From Anderseniella sp. (GTDB lineage: Bacteria; Pseudomonadota; Alphaproteobacteria; Rhizobiales; Aestuariivirgaceae), in assembly GCA_028289645.1 (NCBI GenBank), contig JANQOK010000013.1:496001-560000 (forward strand): a DNA stretch of 64,000 nt. Reading direction: 5' to 3'. The notes under the pieces are model-generated. The model was not told where the DNA came from and ran no database searches. It was given only the letters and a program-made list of their open reading frames with translations. Numbering within the stretch: position 1 is the stretch's first letter; each line of letters begins with the position of its first letter. Shown one piece after another: positions 1 through 9,492 of the stretch. Both the position numbers and the translations under genes were made by a program.

Positions 1-2
1 TG

Positions 3-1529
3 CCGGTCAAATGGGTGGCCGACCGCTCGGAAGCTTTCCTGACCGATGCCAACGGTCGTGACCATGTGACCACGGCTGAGCTTGCCACCGACAGTGGCGG
101 CAGCATCACCGGGCTGCGGGTCAAGACCATCGCCAACATGGGGGCCTACCTGTCGACATTCGCATCGTCGGTGCCGACCTACCTGTATGCGACGCTGTTG
201 TCGGGACAGTACAACATCCCCAACATCTATGCCGAGGTGGATGCGGTGTACACCAACACCTCTCCGGTGGATGCCTACCGCGGTGCCGGCAGGCCGGAAG
301 CCACCTACGTCGTGGAGCGGCTCATGGAAACGGCGGCACGTGAGCTGGGCATGGACCCGGCTGACTTCAGGACGAAGAACTTCATCAACTCGTTCCCGCA
401 CCAGACCCCCGTCATCATGTGCTATGACGCAGGCGACTACGGTGCATCGCAGCAGAAAGCGATGGAGATGATCGACTATGCCGGCTTTGAAAAGCGCAAG
501 GCCGCGTCGGCGCGCAAAGGCAAGCTGCGCGGTATCGGTTTCTCCAACTATATCGAAGCCTGCGGTATCGCGCCATCGGCTGCCGTCGGTTCGCTCGGCG
601 CCGGTGTCGGACTGTGGGAGTCGGCGGAGGTTCGTGTGAACCCGGTCGGCACGGTCGAAATCCTCACCGGTTCGCACAGTCATGGCCAGGGTCACGAAAC
701 AACCTTTGCCCAGCTTGTGTCCGACCGGCTCGGTATTCCGGCGGACCAGGTGGCCATCGTGCACGGCGACACCGACAAGGTGCAGTTCGGCATGGGCACC
801 TACGGTTCGCGTTCAGGCGCGGTTGGCATGACCGCCATCTCCAAGGCACTCGACAAGATCGAGGCCAAGGCCAAGAAAGTGGCGGCCCATGTGATGGAAG
901 CGTCGGAGAGCGACGTCGAGTTCAAGGATGGCAGCTTCTCGGTCAAGGGCACCGACAAGAAGATGGCGTTCGGTGAAGTCGCGTTGTCGGCCTATGTGGC
1001 GCATAAGTTCCCGACCTCGGAGATCGAGCCGGGCCTCAAGGAAGGCGCGTTCCACGATCCGACCAACTTCACCTTCCCGGCTGGTTGTCATATCTGCGAA
1101 CTGGAGGTTGATGCAGACACCGGCGTGACCGAGATTGTCGACTGGGTGGCCGTGGATGACTTCGGCAATGTGATCAATCCGATGATCGTTGAAGGCCAGG
1201 TTCATGGCGGTATCGCACAAGGTGTCGGACAGGCACTGACCGAGGCGGTGGTCTATGATGAAGGCGGGCAGTTGCTGACGGGTTCCTACATGGACTACTG
1301 CATGCCGCGCGCCGACAACCTGCCGTCGTTCAAGCTCGGCTTCACGAAAACCGAGTGTCCGTCAAACCCGCTGGGTATCAAGGGCTGTGGCGAAGCAGGG
1401 GCAATTGCGGCGCCTGCCGCGGTCATGAACGCCCTGACCAGCGCATTGGGCGTCAAGGACGTGCCGATGCCGGCAACGCCGCAGAACGTCTGGAACGCCA
1501 TGGCGCACCTGCGTGAAGCGGCTGAATAG
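3..1529 (+). CDS. coxL: Form II CoxL-like molybdenum hydroxylase large subunit (5' partial)
   Basis: Molybdopterin-cytosine-dinucleotide-binding catalytic subunit of the CO dehydrogenase/xanthine dehydrogenase family. The reading frame is open to the left edge (PVKW precedes the ORF-track GTG), so the N-terminal part lies outside the window; 508 residues are visible. The active-site loop reads AYRGAGR, the form II signature, rather than AYRCSFR of true form I CO dehydrogenase, so CO as substrate is not implied. Near the C-terminus GCGEAG carries the expected catalytic glutamate. The gene is followed 23 bp later by the FAD subunit; the large-then-medium order matches form II SLM operons, so a small 2Fe-2S subunit is expected just upstream. 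The real substrate is unknown; purines, aldehydes or N-heterocycles are possible. Confidence 0.9.
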   Translation, partial: PVKWVADRSEAFLTDANGRDHVTTAELATDSGGSITGLRVKTIANMGAYLSTFASSVPTYLYATLLSGQYNIPNIYAEVDAVYTNTSPVDAYRGAGRPEATYVVERLMETAARELGMDPADFRTKNFINSFPHQTPVIMCYDAGDYGASQQKAMEMIDYAGFEKRKAASARKGKLRGIGFSNYIEACGIAPSAAVGSLGAGVGLWESAEVRVNPVGTVEILTGSHSHGQGHETTFAQLVSDRLGIPADQVAIVHGDTDKVQFGMGTYGSRSGAVGMTAISKALDKIEAKAKKVAAHVMEASESDVEFKDGSFSVKGTDKKMAFGEVALSAYVAHKFPTSEIEPGLKEGAFHDPTNFTFPAGCHICELEVDADTGVTEIVDWVAVDDFGNVINPMIVEGQVHGGIAQGVGQALTEAVVYDEGGQLLTGSYMDYCMPRADNLPSFKLGFTKTECPSNPLGIKGCGEAGAIAAPAAVMNALTSALGVKDVPMPATPQNVWNAMAHLREAAE

Positions 1530-1552
1530 AGCAAAGGGACAGGAGAAAACCT

Positions 1553-2347
1553 ATGTATGAATTTGAATATCACCGTCCCAAGAAGCTGGCGGATGCGGTC
1601 AAACTGATCAAGGCGAAGAAGGAAGGCAAGCTGATGGCCGGCGGCATGACGCTGATCCCGACCATGAAACAACGCCTGGCTGCGCCATCGGATGTGATCG
1701 ACCTGTCAGGCCTCGACAATTCGGGCGTGAAGGTCAGCAAGACCAAGGTGACCATCAAGGCGGGCACCACCCATGCGGAGGTCGCGTCCAGTTCAGACCT
1801 TAAAAAGGCGGTGCCGGCATTGGCTGCACTGGCCGGCATGATCGGAGACCCGCATGTGCGCCATAGGGGCACTATCGGTGGCTCGGTGGCCAATGCAGAC
1901 CCGGCTGCGGATTACCCTGCAGCTCTGCTGGCACTCAATGCCAAGGTGGTGACGGACACCCGCACCATCGAAGCCGACAAGTTCTTCAAGGGTCTGTTCG
2001 AAACGGCATTGCGGACAAACGAGATCATCAAGCAGGTCGAGTTTGAGATTCCGGCAAAGGCTGCCTATTCGAAGTTCCCGAACCCGGCGTCGCGCTATGC
2101 CATGGTCGGTGTCTTCGTGGCTGACTTCGGCAAGAAGGGAGTTCGTGTCGGGGTGACCGGCGCGAAAGGTTCCGCTTACCGCGAAAAGGCGATGGAAAAG
2201 GCGCTGACGGCGGAGTTTTCCGCTGATGCCATAGCCGGGGTGAAGATCAAGGCTGACGACATGAATGAGGACATTCATGCATCTGCGGAGTATCGTGCAC
2301 ACCTTGTGGGCGTGATGGCGAAGCGGGCGATCGCCGCTGCCAAGTAA
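1553..2347 (+). CDS. coxM: CoxM-like FAD-binding subunit of the molybdenum hydroxylase
   Basis: Medium subunit that carries FAD and passes electrons from the Fe-S subunit to the acceptor. At 264 residues it is close to the usual length of about 260-290. Two FAD-contact motifs are visible: AGGMTLIP near residue 30 and TIGGSVANADPAADYP near residue 105, followed by the C-terminal CO-dehydrogenase flavoprotein domain. The start ATG has AGGAGAA a few bases upstream. It is transcribed with the large subunit, and a strong hairpin with a T-run follows 23 bp after the stop codon, which may separate the structural genes from the accessory genes. Confidence 0.9.
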   Translation: MYEFEYHRPKKLADAVKLIKAKKEGKLMAGGMTLIPTMKQRLAAPSDVIDLSGLDNSGVKVSKTKVTIKAGTTHAEVASSSDLKKAVPALAALAGMIGDPHVRHRGTIGGSVANADPAADYPAALLALNAKVVTDTRTIEADKFFKGLFETALRTNEIIKQVEFEIPAKAAYSKFPNPASRYAMVGVFVADFGKKGVRVGVTGAKGSAYREKAMEKALTAEFSADAIAGVKIKADDMNEDIHASAEYRAHLVGVMAKRAIAAAK

Positions 2348-2370
2348 CCCGCGCCAAGTTGATAAGTACC

Positions 2371-2405
2371 AGTCCGCGGGTGTCTTGCTCGCGGACTGTC
2401 TTTTT
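2371..2405 (+). terminator. Rho-independent terminator between the structural and accessory cox genes
   Basis: AGTCCGCG and CGCGGACT form a perfect 8-bp stem around an 11-nt loop, followed by GTCTTTTT. It starts 23 bp after the coxM stop. It also argues against the ORF-track start at 2359 for the next gene, because that start would lie in front of the terminator. It may be a full terminator or an attenuator that lowers expression of the maturation genes. Confidence 0.8.
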
Positions 2406-2430
2406 AGAGCAACCCAGATTGAGCAAGCGC

Positions 2431-3354
2431 ATGCCCAAAAAACTGCCGACGTCCATTGATGCCACCCAGGAACTGCTGTCGGGCGATGGCTACCTGGCCG
2501 ACCGGCCGCTGTCGACGGTGGTTTACCTGGCCCTGAAGTTGGGCAGGCCGCTGTTTCTCGAAGGCGAAGCCGGTGTCGGCAAGACGGAAATAGCCAAGGT
2601 GCTGAGCAGCGTTCTCGACCGGGATCTGATCCGCCTGCAGTGTTATGAGGGGCTTGACCTGGCCGCGGCGATCTACGAATGGAACTACTCGGCGCAGATG
2701 ATCGAAATCCGCATGGCCGAAGCCGAAGGCGTCGATGACCGTGACCGGCTGCAATCGGACATATTCTCCGACCGTTTCCTGATCAAGCGACCGCTGCTTC
2801 AGGCCCTTGAACCCCATGCCGGCGGTCCGCCTGTTCTGCTGATTGACGAACTTGACCGGACCGATGAGGCGTTCGAGGCTTTTCTGCTGGAAGTGCTGTC
2901 GGACTATCAGATTACGATTCCCGAAGTTGGCACTGTGAAGGCGGCCGAGCCGCCGATCGTCATCATCACATCTAACCGGACCCGGGAGGTGCACGACGCG
3001 CTCAAGCGGCGATGCCTGTACCATTGGGTCGGATATCCGTCGGCAGAGCGTGAGCTGGCCATCATCAAGGCGCGCAAGCCGGGCGTAGGAGACAAGCTGG
3101 CCGAAGAGGTCGTCGGGTTCATCCAGGCCTTGCGCGGTGAAGACCTGTTCAAGTCGCCGGGCGTTGCTGAAACCCTGGACTGGGTGTCGGCGCTGAACGA
3201 ATTGAACGCCATCGCACTTGACCCGGCAACGGTGAACGACACGCTGGGCGTGCTGCTGAAGTACCAGGACGACATTGCCCGCATGGAAGGCTCGGAGGCC
3301 AAGCGGCTGGTCGATCAGATCCAGTCTGACATTCGCCTGCGCGCGGCCGAGTAG
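2431..3354 (+). CDS. coxD: MoxR-family AAA+ ATPase (CoxD-like)
   Basis: AAA+ chaperone-like ATPase; CoxD of the CO dehydrogenase system helps mature the copper/sulfur-containing Mo site. Walker A is GEAGVGKTE near residue 50, and Walker B is VLLIDELDRTDE near residue 138. The ATG at 2431 (MPKKLPTS, 307 residues) is preferred over the track start at 2359, because the earlier start precedes the terminator hairpin and adds 24 residues of low-complexity sequence. The next gene, a VWA-domain protein, starts 5 bp after the stop; MoxR-VWA pairs normally work together. Confidence 0.88.
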   Translation: MPKKLPTSIDATQELLSGDGYLADRPLSTVVYLALKLGRPLFLEGEAGVGKTEIAKVLSSVLDRDLIRLQCYEGLDLAAAIYEWNYSAQMIEIRMAEAEGVDDRDRLQSDIFSDRFLIKRPLLQALEPHAGGPPVLLIDELDRTDEAFEAFLLEVLSDYQITIPEVGTVKAAEPPIVIITSNRTREVHDALKRRCLYHWVGYPSAERELAIIKARKPGVGDKLAEEVVGFIQALRGEDLFKSPGVAETLDWVSALNELNAIALDPATVNDTLGVLLKYQDDIARMEGSEAKRLVDQIQSDIRLRAAE

Positions 3355-3359
3355 GGCCC

Positions 3360-4631
3360 ATGGCGATACAGCCAATACCGGCCAATTCAAACAGACCGCC
3401 CCCGACTGGCCACCTGCCGGCCAATATCATGCACTTCGCCCGCGTATTGCGCGACACCGGGCTGCCGGTGGGGCCCGGTGCGGTGCTGGACGCGCTGGAT
3501 GCGGTGCGTGGCGGCGGCATGGCGACCAAGACTGATTTCTACTGGATCATGCATTCGGTGTTCGTAAAGCGTCATGAGCACACCACGCTGTTCGATCACG
3601 CATTTGAAGTGTTCTGGCGCAAGCCGAAAATGGTTGAGCAACTGATGCAGCTGCTGTTTCAGCAGGTGCGGGTGGAGACAACACCGGACAAAAAGAAGGC
3701 TGGCCACAAGCGGCTGGCGGAAGCCATGTTCAACCAGGATGACGCGCAGTCGGAGCGGGAACGCCCGGCCGACGAGGTCGAGCTTGAAGGTGAATATACG
3801 GCGTCGGCGCGCGAAGTGATCCGCAACAAGGATTTCGAGCAGATGAGCGCGGACGAAGAACGTATCGCGCGTGCCGCCATCGCCCGCATGCGCATGAACC
3901 GGTTGCAGGTGAAAATGCGGCGCTTCAAACCGTCTGCGCAGGGCGTGGTGGACATGCGCGCCACCATGCGCCGCTCACTTCGGGCAGGTGGCAACATGAC
4001 GTCGCTGGCCCTGAAGGCGCGCCAGACCCGTGAGCCACCGCTGGTGGTGCTGCTTGATATCTCCGGGTCGATGGCCAACTACTCGCGGATATTCCTGCAC
4101 TTCCTGCATGCGCTTACCAATGACCGATCCCGGGTGCAGGTGTTTGTATTCGGCACACGGCTGACCAATATTACCCGTGAGCTGAAGCGACGGGATGTGG
4201 ATGAAGCCATGGAACTTGTAGGCTCGAATGTGGACGATTGGTCGGGCGGTACGCGCATTGGCCACACCTTGCGCGAATTCAACCGCAAGTGGGCGCGGCG
4301 TGTTCTGGCCCAGGGCGCCCATGTGCTGATGATGACAGACGGGCTGGACCGGGATGACGTCGACCTGCTGGAAACTGAAATGGCGCGGCTGGCGCGGTCC
4401 GCCAAGCGGGTCGTCTGGCTAAACCCGCTTTTGCGCTATGGTGGGTTTGAAGCCCGTGCCAGCGGTATCAGGGCGATCATGCCCCATGTGGACGAGTTCC
4501 GGCCCTGCCACTCCCTGAATACACTGGCTGACCTGGCTGAGGTGCTGTCGGGTTCACGCAACGAAATGCACGATCCGCAGGTTTGGCTTAAAACAGGTGA
4601 TCCGCGGAAAACTGAAGAGGTAAGACCATGA
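3360..4631 (+). CDS. coxE: VWA-domain protein (CoxE-like)
   Basis: 423-residue partner of the MoxR ATPase. The C-terminal half is a von Willebrand A domain with the MIDAS motif DISGSM near residue 230 and the later threonine/aspartate positions (SGGTRIG, MMTDGLD). The N-terminal half is charged and helical, as in CoxE/YeaD-type proteins. In Oligotropha-type systems CoxD and CoxE act after translation on the Mo active site. The gene lies 5 bp after coxD, and its stop overlaps the next start in ATGA, so it is translationally coupled to the XdhC-like genes. Confidence 0.87.
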   Translation: MAIQPIPANSNRPPPTGHLPANIMHFARVLRDTGLPVGPGAVLDALDAVRGGGMATKTDFYWIMHSVFVKRHEHTTLFDHAFEVFWRKPKMVEQLMQLLFQQVRVETTPDKKKAGHKRLAEAMFNQDDAQSERERPADEVELEGEYTASAREVIRNKDFEQMSADEERIARAAIARMRMNRLQVKMRRFKPSAQGVVDMRATMRRSLRAGGNMTSLALKARQTREPPLVVLLDISGSMANYSRIFLHFLHALTNDRSRVQVFVFGTRLTNITRELKRRDVDEAMELVGSNVDDWSGGTRIGHTLREFNRKWARRVLAQGAHVLMMTDGLDRDDVDLLETEMARLARSAKRVVWLNPLLRYGGFEARASGIRAIMPHVDEFRPCHSLNTLADLAEVLSGSRNEMHDPQVWLKTGDPRKTEEVRP

Positions 4632-4957
4632 GCAGCAATGATGCCAACCTGCTGGCAACGGCCAGCAACTGGGTGCGGGAAGGCCGCAAGGTGGCGCTGG
4701 CAACGGTGATCGAGACCTGGGGATCGGCGCCGCAACCGGTCGGTTCGCAACTGGTGATCGACGCTGACGGCAATTTTGAAGGCTCAGTGTCGGGCGGATG
4801 TGTTGAAGGAGCCGTGGTCACCGAAGCGCAGGACGCCATAGAAAGCGGCGCCGGCAAGGTGCTGGCGTTCGGCGTGGCTGATGAAACCGCCTGGGAGGTT
4901 GGTTTGGCGTGCGGTGGCAAGATCAGGGTCTATGTCGAACCAGTGACAGGAGGTTGA
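4628..4957 (+). CDS. XdhC/CoxI N-terminal-domain protein
   Basis: 109-residue protein matching the XdhC_CoxI N-terminal domain (WGSAPQPVGS, and SGGCVEGAV near residue 57). XdhC proteins bind the molybdenum cofactor and protect or sulfurate it before insertion into the apoenzyme. Here the domain stands alone, and the Rossmann half is the next ORF, 7 bp downstream. The start overlaps the coxE stop as ATGA. Split XdhC pairs are frequent in alphaproteobacterial form II operons, so this is probably intact rather than broken. Confidence 0.85.
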   Translation: MSSNDANLLATASNWVREGRKVALATVIETWGSAPQPVGSQLVIDADGNFEGSVSGGCVEGAVVTEAQDAIESGAGKVLAFGVADETAWEVGLACGGKIRVYVEPVTGG

Positions 4958-4964
4958 CGCTTAG

Positions 4965-5642
4965 ATGGACGTTGCGGTTCTCGAAACACTGGAAAACGCC
5001 CGTGCCGACCGGCTCGCCGTCGCGGTGGTGACCGACATCGCCTCCGGCGCGCAGGAAGTTGTGGCCCAGCGCTATGCGGAAGAGCACGCGCTGGCCGAGG
5101 CACTGGAGACCGGATTCCGGTTTGACAAATCCGGAGTCGTTTCAACGGACAAGGCCGAGTTCTTCATCCACGTTCACAATCCGGCCCTGCGGCTGGTGAT
5201 CATCGGTGCAGTCCATATCGCCCAGGCGATTGTGCCGATGGCGAAAGCTGCCGGTTATGACATCACGGTAATTGACCCGCGCGGGGCGTTTGCTACCGAA
5301 GACCGGTTTCCCGGCGTTAAACTGCATGCGGATTGGCCTGACGAAGTATTACCTGCCATGGCCCTTGATGCGCGCACCGGTTTTCTGGCGCTCACCCATG
5401 ACCCGAAGGTGGATGATCCGGCGCTGGTCGCAGCGCTGCAAAGTGAGTGTTTTTATATCGGTGCCCTGGGATCCAGGCGGACCCAGGCTGCGCGTACCGA
5501 GCGGCTGAAACAGGCAGGGGTGGAACCATCGCGCATTTGCGGACCGGTTGGCCTGGATATTGGCGCGCGCGGAGCCCCGGAAATTGCCATTTCGATCATG
5601 GCCGAAATGACCAGGGCGCTGCGACTGGGTCTGGATACATGA
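4965..5642 (+). CDS. xdhC: XdhC Rossmann-domain protein
   Basis: 225-residue second half of the XdhC system. The Rossmann-type motif LVIIGAVHIAQAI lies near residue 75, and the conserved IGALGSRRTQAAR and GLDIGARGAPEIA motifs follow near residues 165-200. An AGGAGG ribosome-binding site sits 11 bp before the ATG, at the end of the preceding gene. The stop overlaps the next start in ATGA (5639-5642). The role is molybdenum-cofactor handling for the upstream hydroxylase. Confidence 0.87.
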   Translation: MDVAVLETLENARADRLAVAVVTDIASGAQEVVAQRYAEEHALAEALETGFRFDKSGVVSTDKAEFFIHVHNPALRLVIIGAVHIAQAIVPMAKAAGYDITVIDPRGAFATEDRFPGVKLHADWPDEVLPAMALDARTGFLALTHDPKVDDPALVAALQSECFYIGALGSRRTQAARTERLKQAGVEPSRICGPVGLDIGARGAPEIAISIMAEMTRALRLGLDT

Positions 5643-6646
5643 CATTCGGCGAAGTCGACGTTGCCCGGGCGCAAGGGGCCATACTGGCCCACTCGGTGCG
5701 CGCGCACGGTGTCAGTTTCAAGAAGGGCAGGGTGCTGTCTGCTGGAGATATCGCCGAGTTGACCAAAGCCGGCGTTGCGACCGTGTTTGCTGCGCGTGTC
5801 GAAGCAGACGATGTGCATGAAGATGCGGCTGCCGCCCGGCTGGCGGATGCGGTGTGCGGCGATGGCATGGTCCGGCAGGAGGCCTCGACAGGACGCGCAA
5901 ACATCTATTCCGCGCATGACGGCATTGTGCTGGTGGACGCCGGATTGGTGCGGGCGCTCAACCGGCTGCACGAAGCCGTGACACTGGCGACGCTGACACC
6001 GTTTCAGGCAGTCAAGGCCGGCCAGATGGTCGCGACGGTGAAGATCATACCGTTTTCAGCGCCGGCAAGCGTTGTCGATGAGGCCGCGGACCTGGCCGGG
6101 TCCGGATCGCTGCTGACAGTTGTGCCGTTTTTACCGCACAAGGCAGGACTGGTGCTGACCCGCACCGCAGGAATGAAGGAATCCCTGCTGGAAAAGTCGG
6201 CCACTGTCATTCGCGACCGGCTTGAACGCCATGGCAGCACGCTGGGCGATGTGGTGGAGGTCGCACACACCATTGAGGGCGTGTCCGGCGGCATCAGCAG
6301 GTTGAAGGCGTCAGGACACAACCCAGTGCTGGTTTTCGGCGCATCGGCCATCGTTGACCGCGGCGACGTGGTGCCGGCGGGCCTGGAAGCCGCCGGTGGG
6401 CAGATCGTGCATCTGGGCATGCCGGTCGACCCGGGCAATCTGCTGTTGCTCGGCTCGCTCGGCGGAGACGCGGTGATTGGCGTGCCATCGTGTGCCCGGT
6501 CTCCGAAACTGAACGGATTTGACTGGGTGCTGGGCCGGGTGCTGGCTGGCATCGACGTGCGGCCACAGGACATCATGGATATGGGGGCAGGCGGGCTGTT
6601 GATGGAGATCGACACCAGGCCGTCTCCGCGTGAGGCCGGCCGGTGA
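5639..6646 (+). CDS. Molybdopterin-binding protein (MoeA/MoCF-like)
   Basis: 335-residue protein resembling the molybdopterin-binding half of the molybdopterin-binding/MocA fusion proteins found in many Rhizobiales. The MoCF-like fold is suggested by VLVFGASAIVDRGDVVP and GAVIGVPSCARSP-type loops in the C-terminal half. The track start at 5447 is rejected: the ATG at 5639 overlaps the xdhC stop (ATGA), and the extra 64 residues are an out-of-frame copy of xdhC. The stop overlaps the next gene's GTG (GTGA). Likely role: holding molybdopterin or MPT-AMP for the cytidylyltransferase encoded next. Confidence 0.8.
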   Translation: MTFGEVDVARAQGAILAHSVRAHGVSFKKGRVLSAGDIAELTKAGVATVFAARVEADDVHEDAAAARLADAVCGDGMVRQEASTGRANIYSAHDGIVLVDAGLVRALNRLHEAVTLATLTPFQAVKAGQMVATVKIIPFSAPASVVDEAADLAGSGSLLTVVPFLPHKAGLVLTRTAGMKESLLEKSATVIRDRLERHGSTLGDVVEVAHTIEGVSGGISRLKASGHNPVLVFGASAIVDRGDVVPAGLEAAGGQIVHLGMPVDPGNLLLLGSLGGDAVIGVPSCARSPKLNGFDWVLGRVLAGIDVRPQDIMDMGAGGLLMEIDTRPSPREAGR

Positions 6647-7218
6647 GCCGGGTGGCAGGTGTGGTGCTGGCGGCCGGCACATCGTCCCGGTTTGGCCCAG
6701 AAAATAAGCTGCTGGCCAGCTATGGCGGGCAACCGATGCTGCGCTGCGTGGTTGAAACCGCGTTGGCCACGGAGCTGGATCCGGTTATCATAGTGACCGG
6801 CCACGACGCCGGCGGTGTTCAGCAGGCTCTGCATGGGCTGGATGTGGTTTTTGCCCACAATGCCGGGTTTGAAACTGGGCAGGCCAGCTCGCTAAAAACC
6901 GGGATTGCTGCCGTGCCGGACGGTTGCGCAGGCGCCATGATCCTTTTGGGTGACATGCCTGATGTGTCTGCTGCAGTCATCAACCAACTGTTGGACGAGT
7001 TTGCCGGCGAGGCCTGCATTGTGGTTCCGCATCATGGCGGAGTTCGCGGTAATCCGGTGATTTTGGGCAGAGGTAGCTTTAACGAGCTCGACAAAACCGC
7101 AGGGGACAAGGGAGCCCGCGACCTGTTGAGCGGTGGCAATGTCCGCATGATCGATGTGGGCACGGATGCTGTGTTGCGGGACTTTGATACGTCAAACAGC
7201 CTGAAAGGCCACCAATAG
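6643..7218 (+). CDS. mocA: MocA-like molybdenum cofactor cytidylyltransferase
   Basis: 191-residue NTP-transferase. The nucleotide-binding signature VVLAAGTSSRFG lies at residues 7-18 with K25 following, GDMPDVS is the metal-binding aspartate motif near residue 105, and GNPVILGR is the family C-terminal motif. MocA makes the molybdopterin cytosine dinucleotide used by CO/xanthine-dehydrogenase-type enzymes, which fits the operon. The start is GTG within GTGA, overlapping the previous stop. In many relatives this domain is fused to the preceding one; here they are two coupled genes. Confidence 0.87.
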   Translation: MSRVAGVVLAAGTSSRFGPENKLLASYGGQPMLRCVVETALATELDPVIIVTGHDAGGVQQALHGLDVVFAHNAGFETGQASSLKTGIAAVPDGCAGAMILLGDMPDVSAAVINQLLDEFAGEACIVVPHHGGVRGNPVILGRGSFNELDKTAGDKGARDLLSGGNVRMIDVGTDAVLRDFDTSNSLKGHQ

Positions 7219-7264
7219 CGTTTCAATGAGTCAATCCAATTGGTAAGCCGGAGTATTTCACACC

Positions 7265-7879
7265 ATGTACAAGCTGATCGGATCGCCGAAATCCCGTGCC
7301 TTCAGGGTCATGTGGATGCTGGAAGAACTGGGCCAGACCTACGAACAGGACAATGCCTCACCGCGTTCGCCGGAGGCGCTTGCGGTCAACCCGTCAGCCA
7401 AGGTACCTGCCTTCATGGATGGTGAGGACATCATCCTGGACAGTGTGGCGATCTGCCAGTATCTGGCGGACAAGCATGGCAAGTTCACCCACAAGGCGGG
7501 TACTGTGGCACGTGCCAGGCAGGACAGTTTCACCCACCTGGCGCTGGATGAGCTGGATGGATCGTTGTGGTGGGCGGCGAAGAACAGTTTCGCGCTGCCG
7601 GAAGAGCTGCGCAGCGACAAGGCCGCGGCAGCCTGCAAATACGACTACATGCGCGGACTGACCCACCTGGAAACCCGCCTTGGCGACAACCTGTATGTCA
7701 CCGGTGACGACTTCACCGTGCCCGACCTGATCATCGGGCACTGCCTGGGCTGGGGGATCAATGTAATGAAATGGCTGCCGCCGAAAGGCCCGTTGCGGGA
7801 CTATCTGGCACGGGTGCGCGAGCGGCCCGCCTTCAAGACGGCCTGGGCCAAGCGCGAAGCCGCGCCGAACATGTTCTAA
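7265..7879 (+). CDS. Glutathione S-transferase family protein
   Basis: 204 residues: an N-terminal thioredoxin-like domain (SPKSRAFRVMWMLEELG, with the cis-proline and Ser/Asp motifs KVPAFMD and ILDSVAICQYL) and an all-helical C-terminal domain with FTVPDLIIGHCLGW near residue 155. It is probably cytosolic; the substrate cannot be told. It follows the molybdenum operon by 46 bp, which may be read-through or a separate unit, and it converges with radC (12 bp between stops). Confidence 0.85.
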   Translation: MYKLIGSPKSRAFRVMWMLEELGQTYEQDNASPRSPEALAVNPSAKVPAFMDGEDIILDSVAICQYLADKHGKFTHKAGTVARARQDSFTHLALDELDGSLWWAAKNSFALPEELRSDKAAAACKYDYMRGLTHLETRLGDNLYVTGDDFTVPDLIIGHCLGWGINVMKWLPPKGPLRDYLARVRERPAFKTAWAKREAAPNMF

Positions 7880-7891
7880 TGCGAGGCGTGA

Positions 7892-8617
7892 TTAGATCAG
7901 CTTCAATGCCCTGAAACTGGTGTGGCCGGTGCGGCCGATGATGATGTGGTCGTGTACTGTGATGGTCAGTTTCGCCGCTGCCTCCACAATCTGCCGGGTC
8001 ATGTCGATGTCGGTCTGCGACGGCGTCGGATCACCGGACGGATGGTTGTGCACCAGGATGATGGCCGAAGCGGACAGTTCCAGTGCCCGCTTGATAATCT
8101 CGCGCGGATAGACCGGTGTGTGGTCGACAGTGCCGCGTTGCTGCACCTCGTCGGCAATCAGCACGTTCTTGCGATCCAGAAACAGCAGCCGGAACTGCTC
8201 TCGGTCGTCATAGGCCATGGCCGCAGTGCAATATTCGATCAGAGCGGACCAGGATGTCAGCGCAGGCTTTGCCAGCACCGAAGTGCGTGCCATGCGCACG
8301 GATGCCGCCTGGATGAGTTTCAGCTCAAACACAACCTTGTCGCCGATACCCTTGACCTCCTTCAGACGCGCTGCCGGCGCGGCAAGGACATCGCCGAATG
8401 TTCCGAACCTGGCGATCAGCGCCTTGGCGATTGGCTTGGTATCCTGCCTGGGAATGGCACGGAAAAGTACCAGTTCCAGCAGTTCATAGTCGGGCATGGC
8501 GTCGGGGCCGCCCTGGCTGAAACGCTCGCGCAGGCGCTCGCGATGGCCCAGGTGACCGGGCATATCCTTGTTGCTGCCGCCTGCAAGTGCGAGGTCCGGT
8601 TCGTCCTTGAAACTCAT
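7892..8617 (-). CDS. radC: RadC family JAB-domain protein
   Basis: 241 residues. The MPN+/JAB metal-binding motif [14 protein letters not shown] is intact near residue 190, and an HhH-like segment [10 protein letters not shown] lies near residue 80. RadC was named for DNA repair, but its biochemical role is not settled. The start chosen is the ATG at 8617, preceded by GGAGGT; the track start at 8761 would run into the map gene. It is the last gene of the sfsA-map-radC operon, 31 bp after map. Confidence 0.9.
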   Translation of the reverse strand: MSFKDEPDLALAGGSNKDMPGHLGHRERLRERFSQGGPDAMPDYELLELVLFRAIPRQDTKPIAKALIARFGTFGDVLAAPAARLKEVKGIGDKVVFELKLIQAASVRMARTSVLAKPALTSWSALIEYCTAAMAYDDREQFRLLFLDRKNVLIADEVQQRGTVDHTPVYPREIIKRALELSASAIILVHNHPSGDPTPSQTDIDMTRQIVEAAAKLTITVHDHIIIGRTGHTSFRALKLI

Positions 8618-8648
8618 TCTCAGACCTCCAGGGGCGTTTGCGGCACGA

Positions 8649-9479
8649 TCAGGTCTTGTGTGGCGGGCAGTGATAGCCTTCAGGCGACAATGTGAAGATC
8701 TCGCATCCGTCAGCGGTGATGCCGATTGTGTGCTCAAACTGTGCCGACAGCGACCGGTCACGGGTAACCGCGGTCCATCCGTCGGAAAGCACTTTGACCT
8801 GCGGCCGGCCCAAATTGATCATCGGCTCCACTGTGAAGAACATGCCTTCGCGCAGTTCGATGCCTTCGCCCTTGCGGCCGTAGTGCAGAATGTTCGGCAT
8901 GTCGTGAAACAGCCGGCCAAGGCCGTGGCCACAGAAGTCGCGCACTACCGAACAGCGCTCACTTTCGGCATAGGTCTGGATGGCATGACCAATATCGCCG
9001 GTATGGGCGCCAGGGCGGATCACTTCCAGGCCGCGCATCAGGCACTCATAGGTGATCTCGATCAGCCGTTCCGCCTTGCGATTGATGGCGCCGACAGGGT
9101 ACATGCGGCTCGAATCGCCGTGCCAGCCGTCCACGATCAGGGTGATGTCGATGTTTACGACTTCGCCTTCCTTAAGTGCGCGTGGACCGGGAATGCCATG
9201 GCAAACCACATGGTTGATTGAAGTGCAGATGGATTTGGGAAAGCCGCGATAGTACAACGGTGCCGGCGTGGCGCCGTTGTCTCTGGCGAACATCAGCGCC
9301 ACCCGGTCCAGTTCTGCCGTTGTGACGCCTGGTTTCACCAGTGGAACCAGCAAATCGAGCGCTTCGGCCGCCAGCCTGCCAGCCTTGCGCATGCCCTCGA
9401 AATCTTCAGGCCCGTGCAGCTTGACCTGGCCATTGTTGACCAGCGGGGCGGCTGTTGCTTCTACATAGGTGGTTTGCAT
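8649..9479 (-). CDS. map: Type I methionine aminopeptidase
   Basis: Removes the initiator methionine from nascent proteins. 276 residues with all five metal ligands in recognisable motifs: [18 protein letters not shown] (two Asp), [11 protein letters not shown] (His), FFTVEPMI (Glu) and QFEHTIGI (Glu). A roughly 25-residue N-terminal extension precedes the catalytic domain. The gene starts 13 bp after the sfsA stop and is followed by radC, an order common in Rhizobiales. Confidence 0.96.
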   Translation of the reverse strand: MQTTYVEATAAPLVNNGQVKLHGPEDFEGMRKAGRLAAEALDLLVPLVKPGVTTAELDRVALMFARDNGATPAPLYYRGFPKSICTSINHVVCHGIPGPRALKEGEVVNIDITLIVDGWHGDSSRMYPVGAINRKAERLIEITYECLMRGLEVIRPGAHTGDIGHAIQTYAESERCSVVRDFCGHGLGRLFHDMPNILHYGRKGEGIELREGMFFTVEPMINLGRPQVKVLSDGWTAVTRDRSLSAQFEHTIGITADGCEIFTLSPEGYHCPPHKT

Positions 9480-9492
9480 GGCTTACCTTGCT

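Noticed and set aside
3-1529. Naming the enzyme a true (form I) CO dehydrogenase
   Set aside because: The active-site loop is AYRGAGR, not AYRCSFR.
2404-3390. 328-aa minus-strand ORF
   Set aside because: Antisense shadow of the MoxR ATPase gene, which has Walker A and B motifs.
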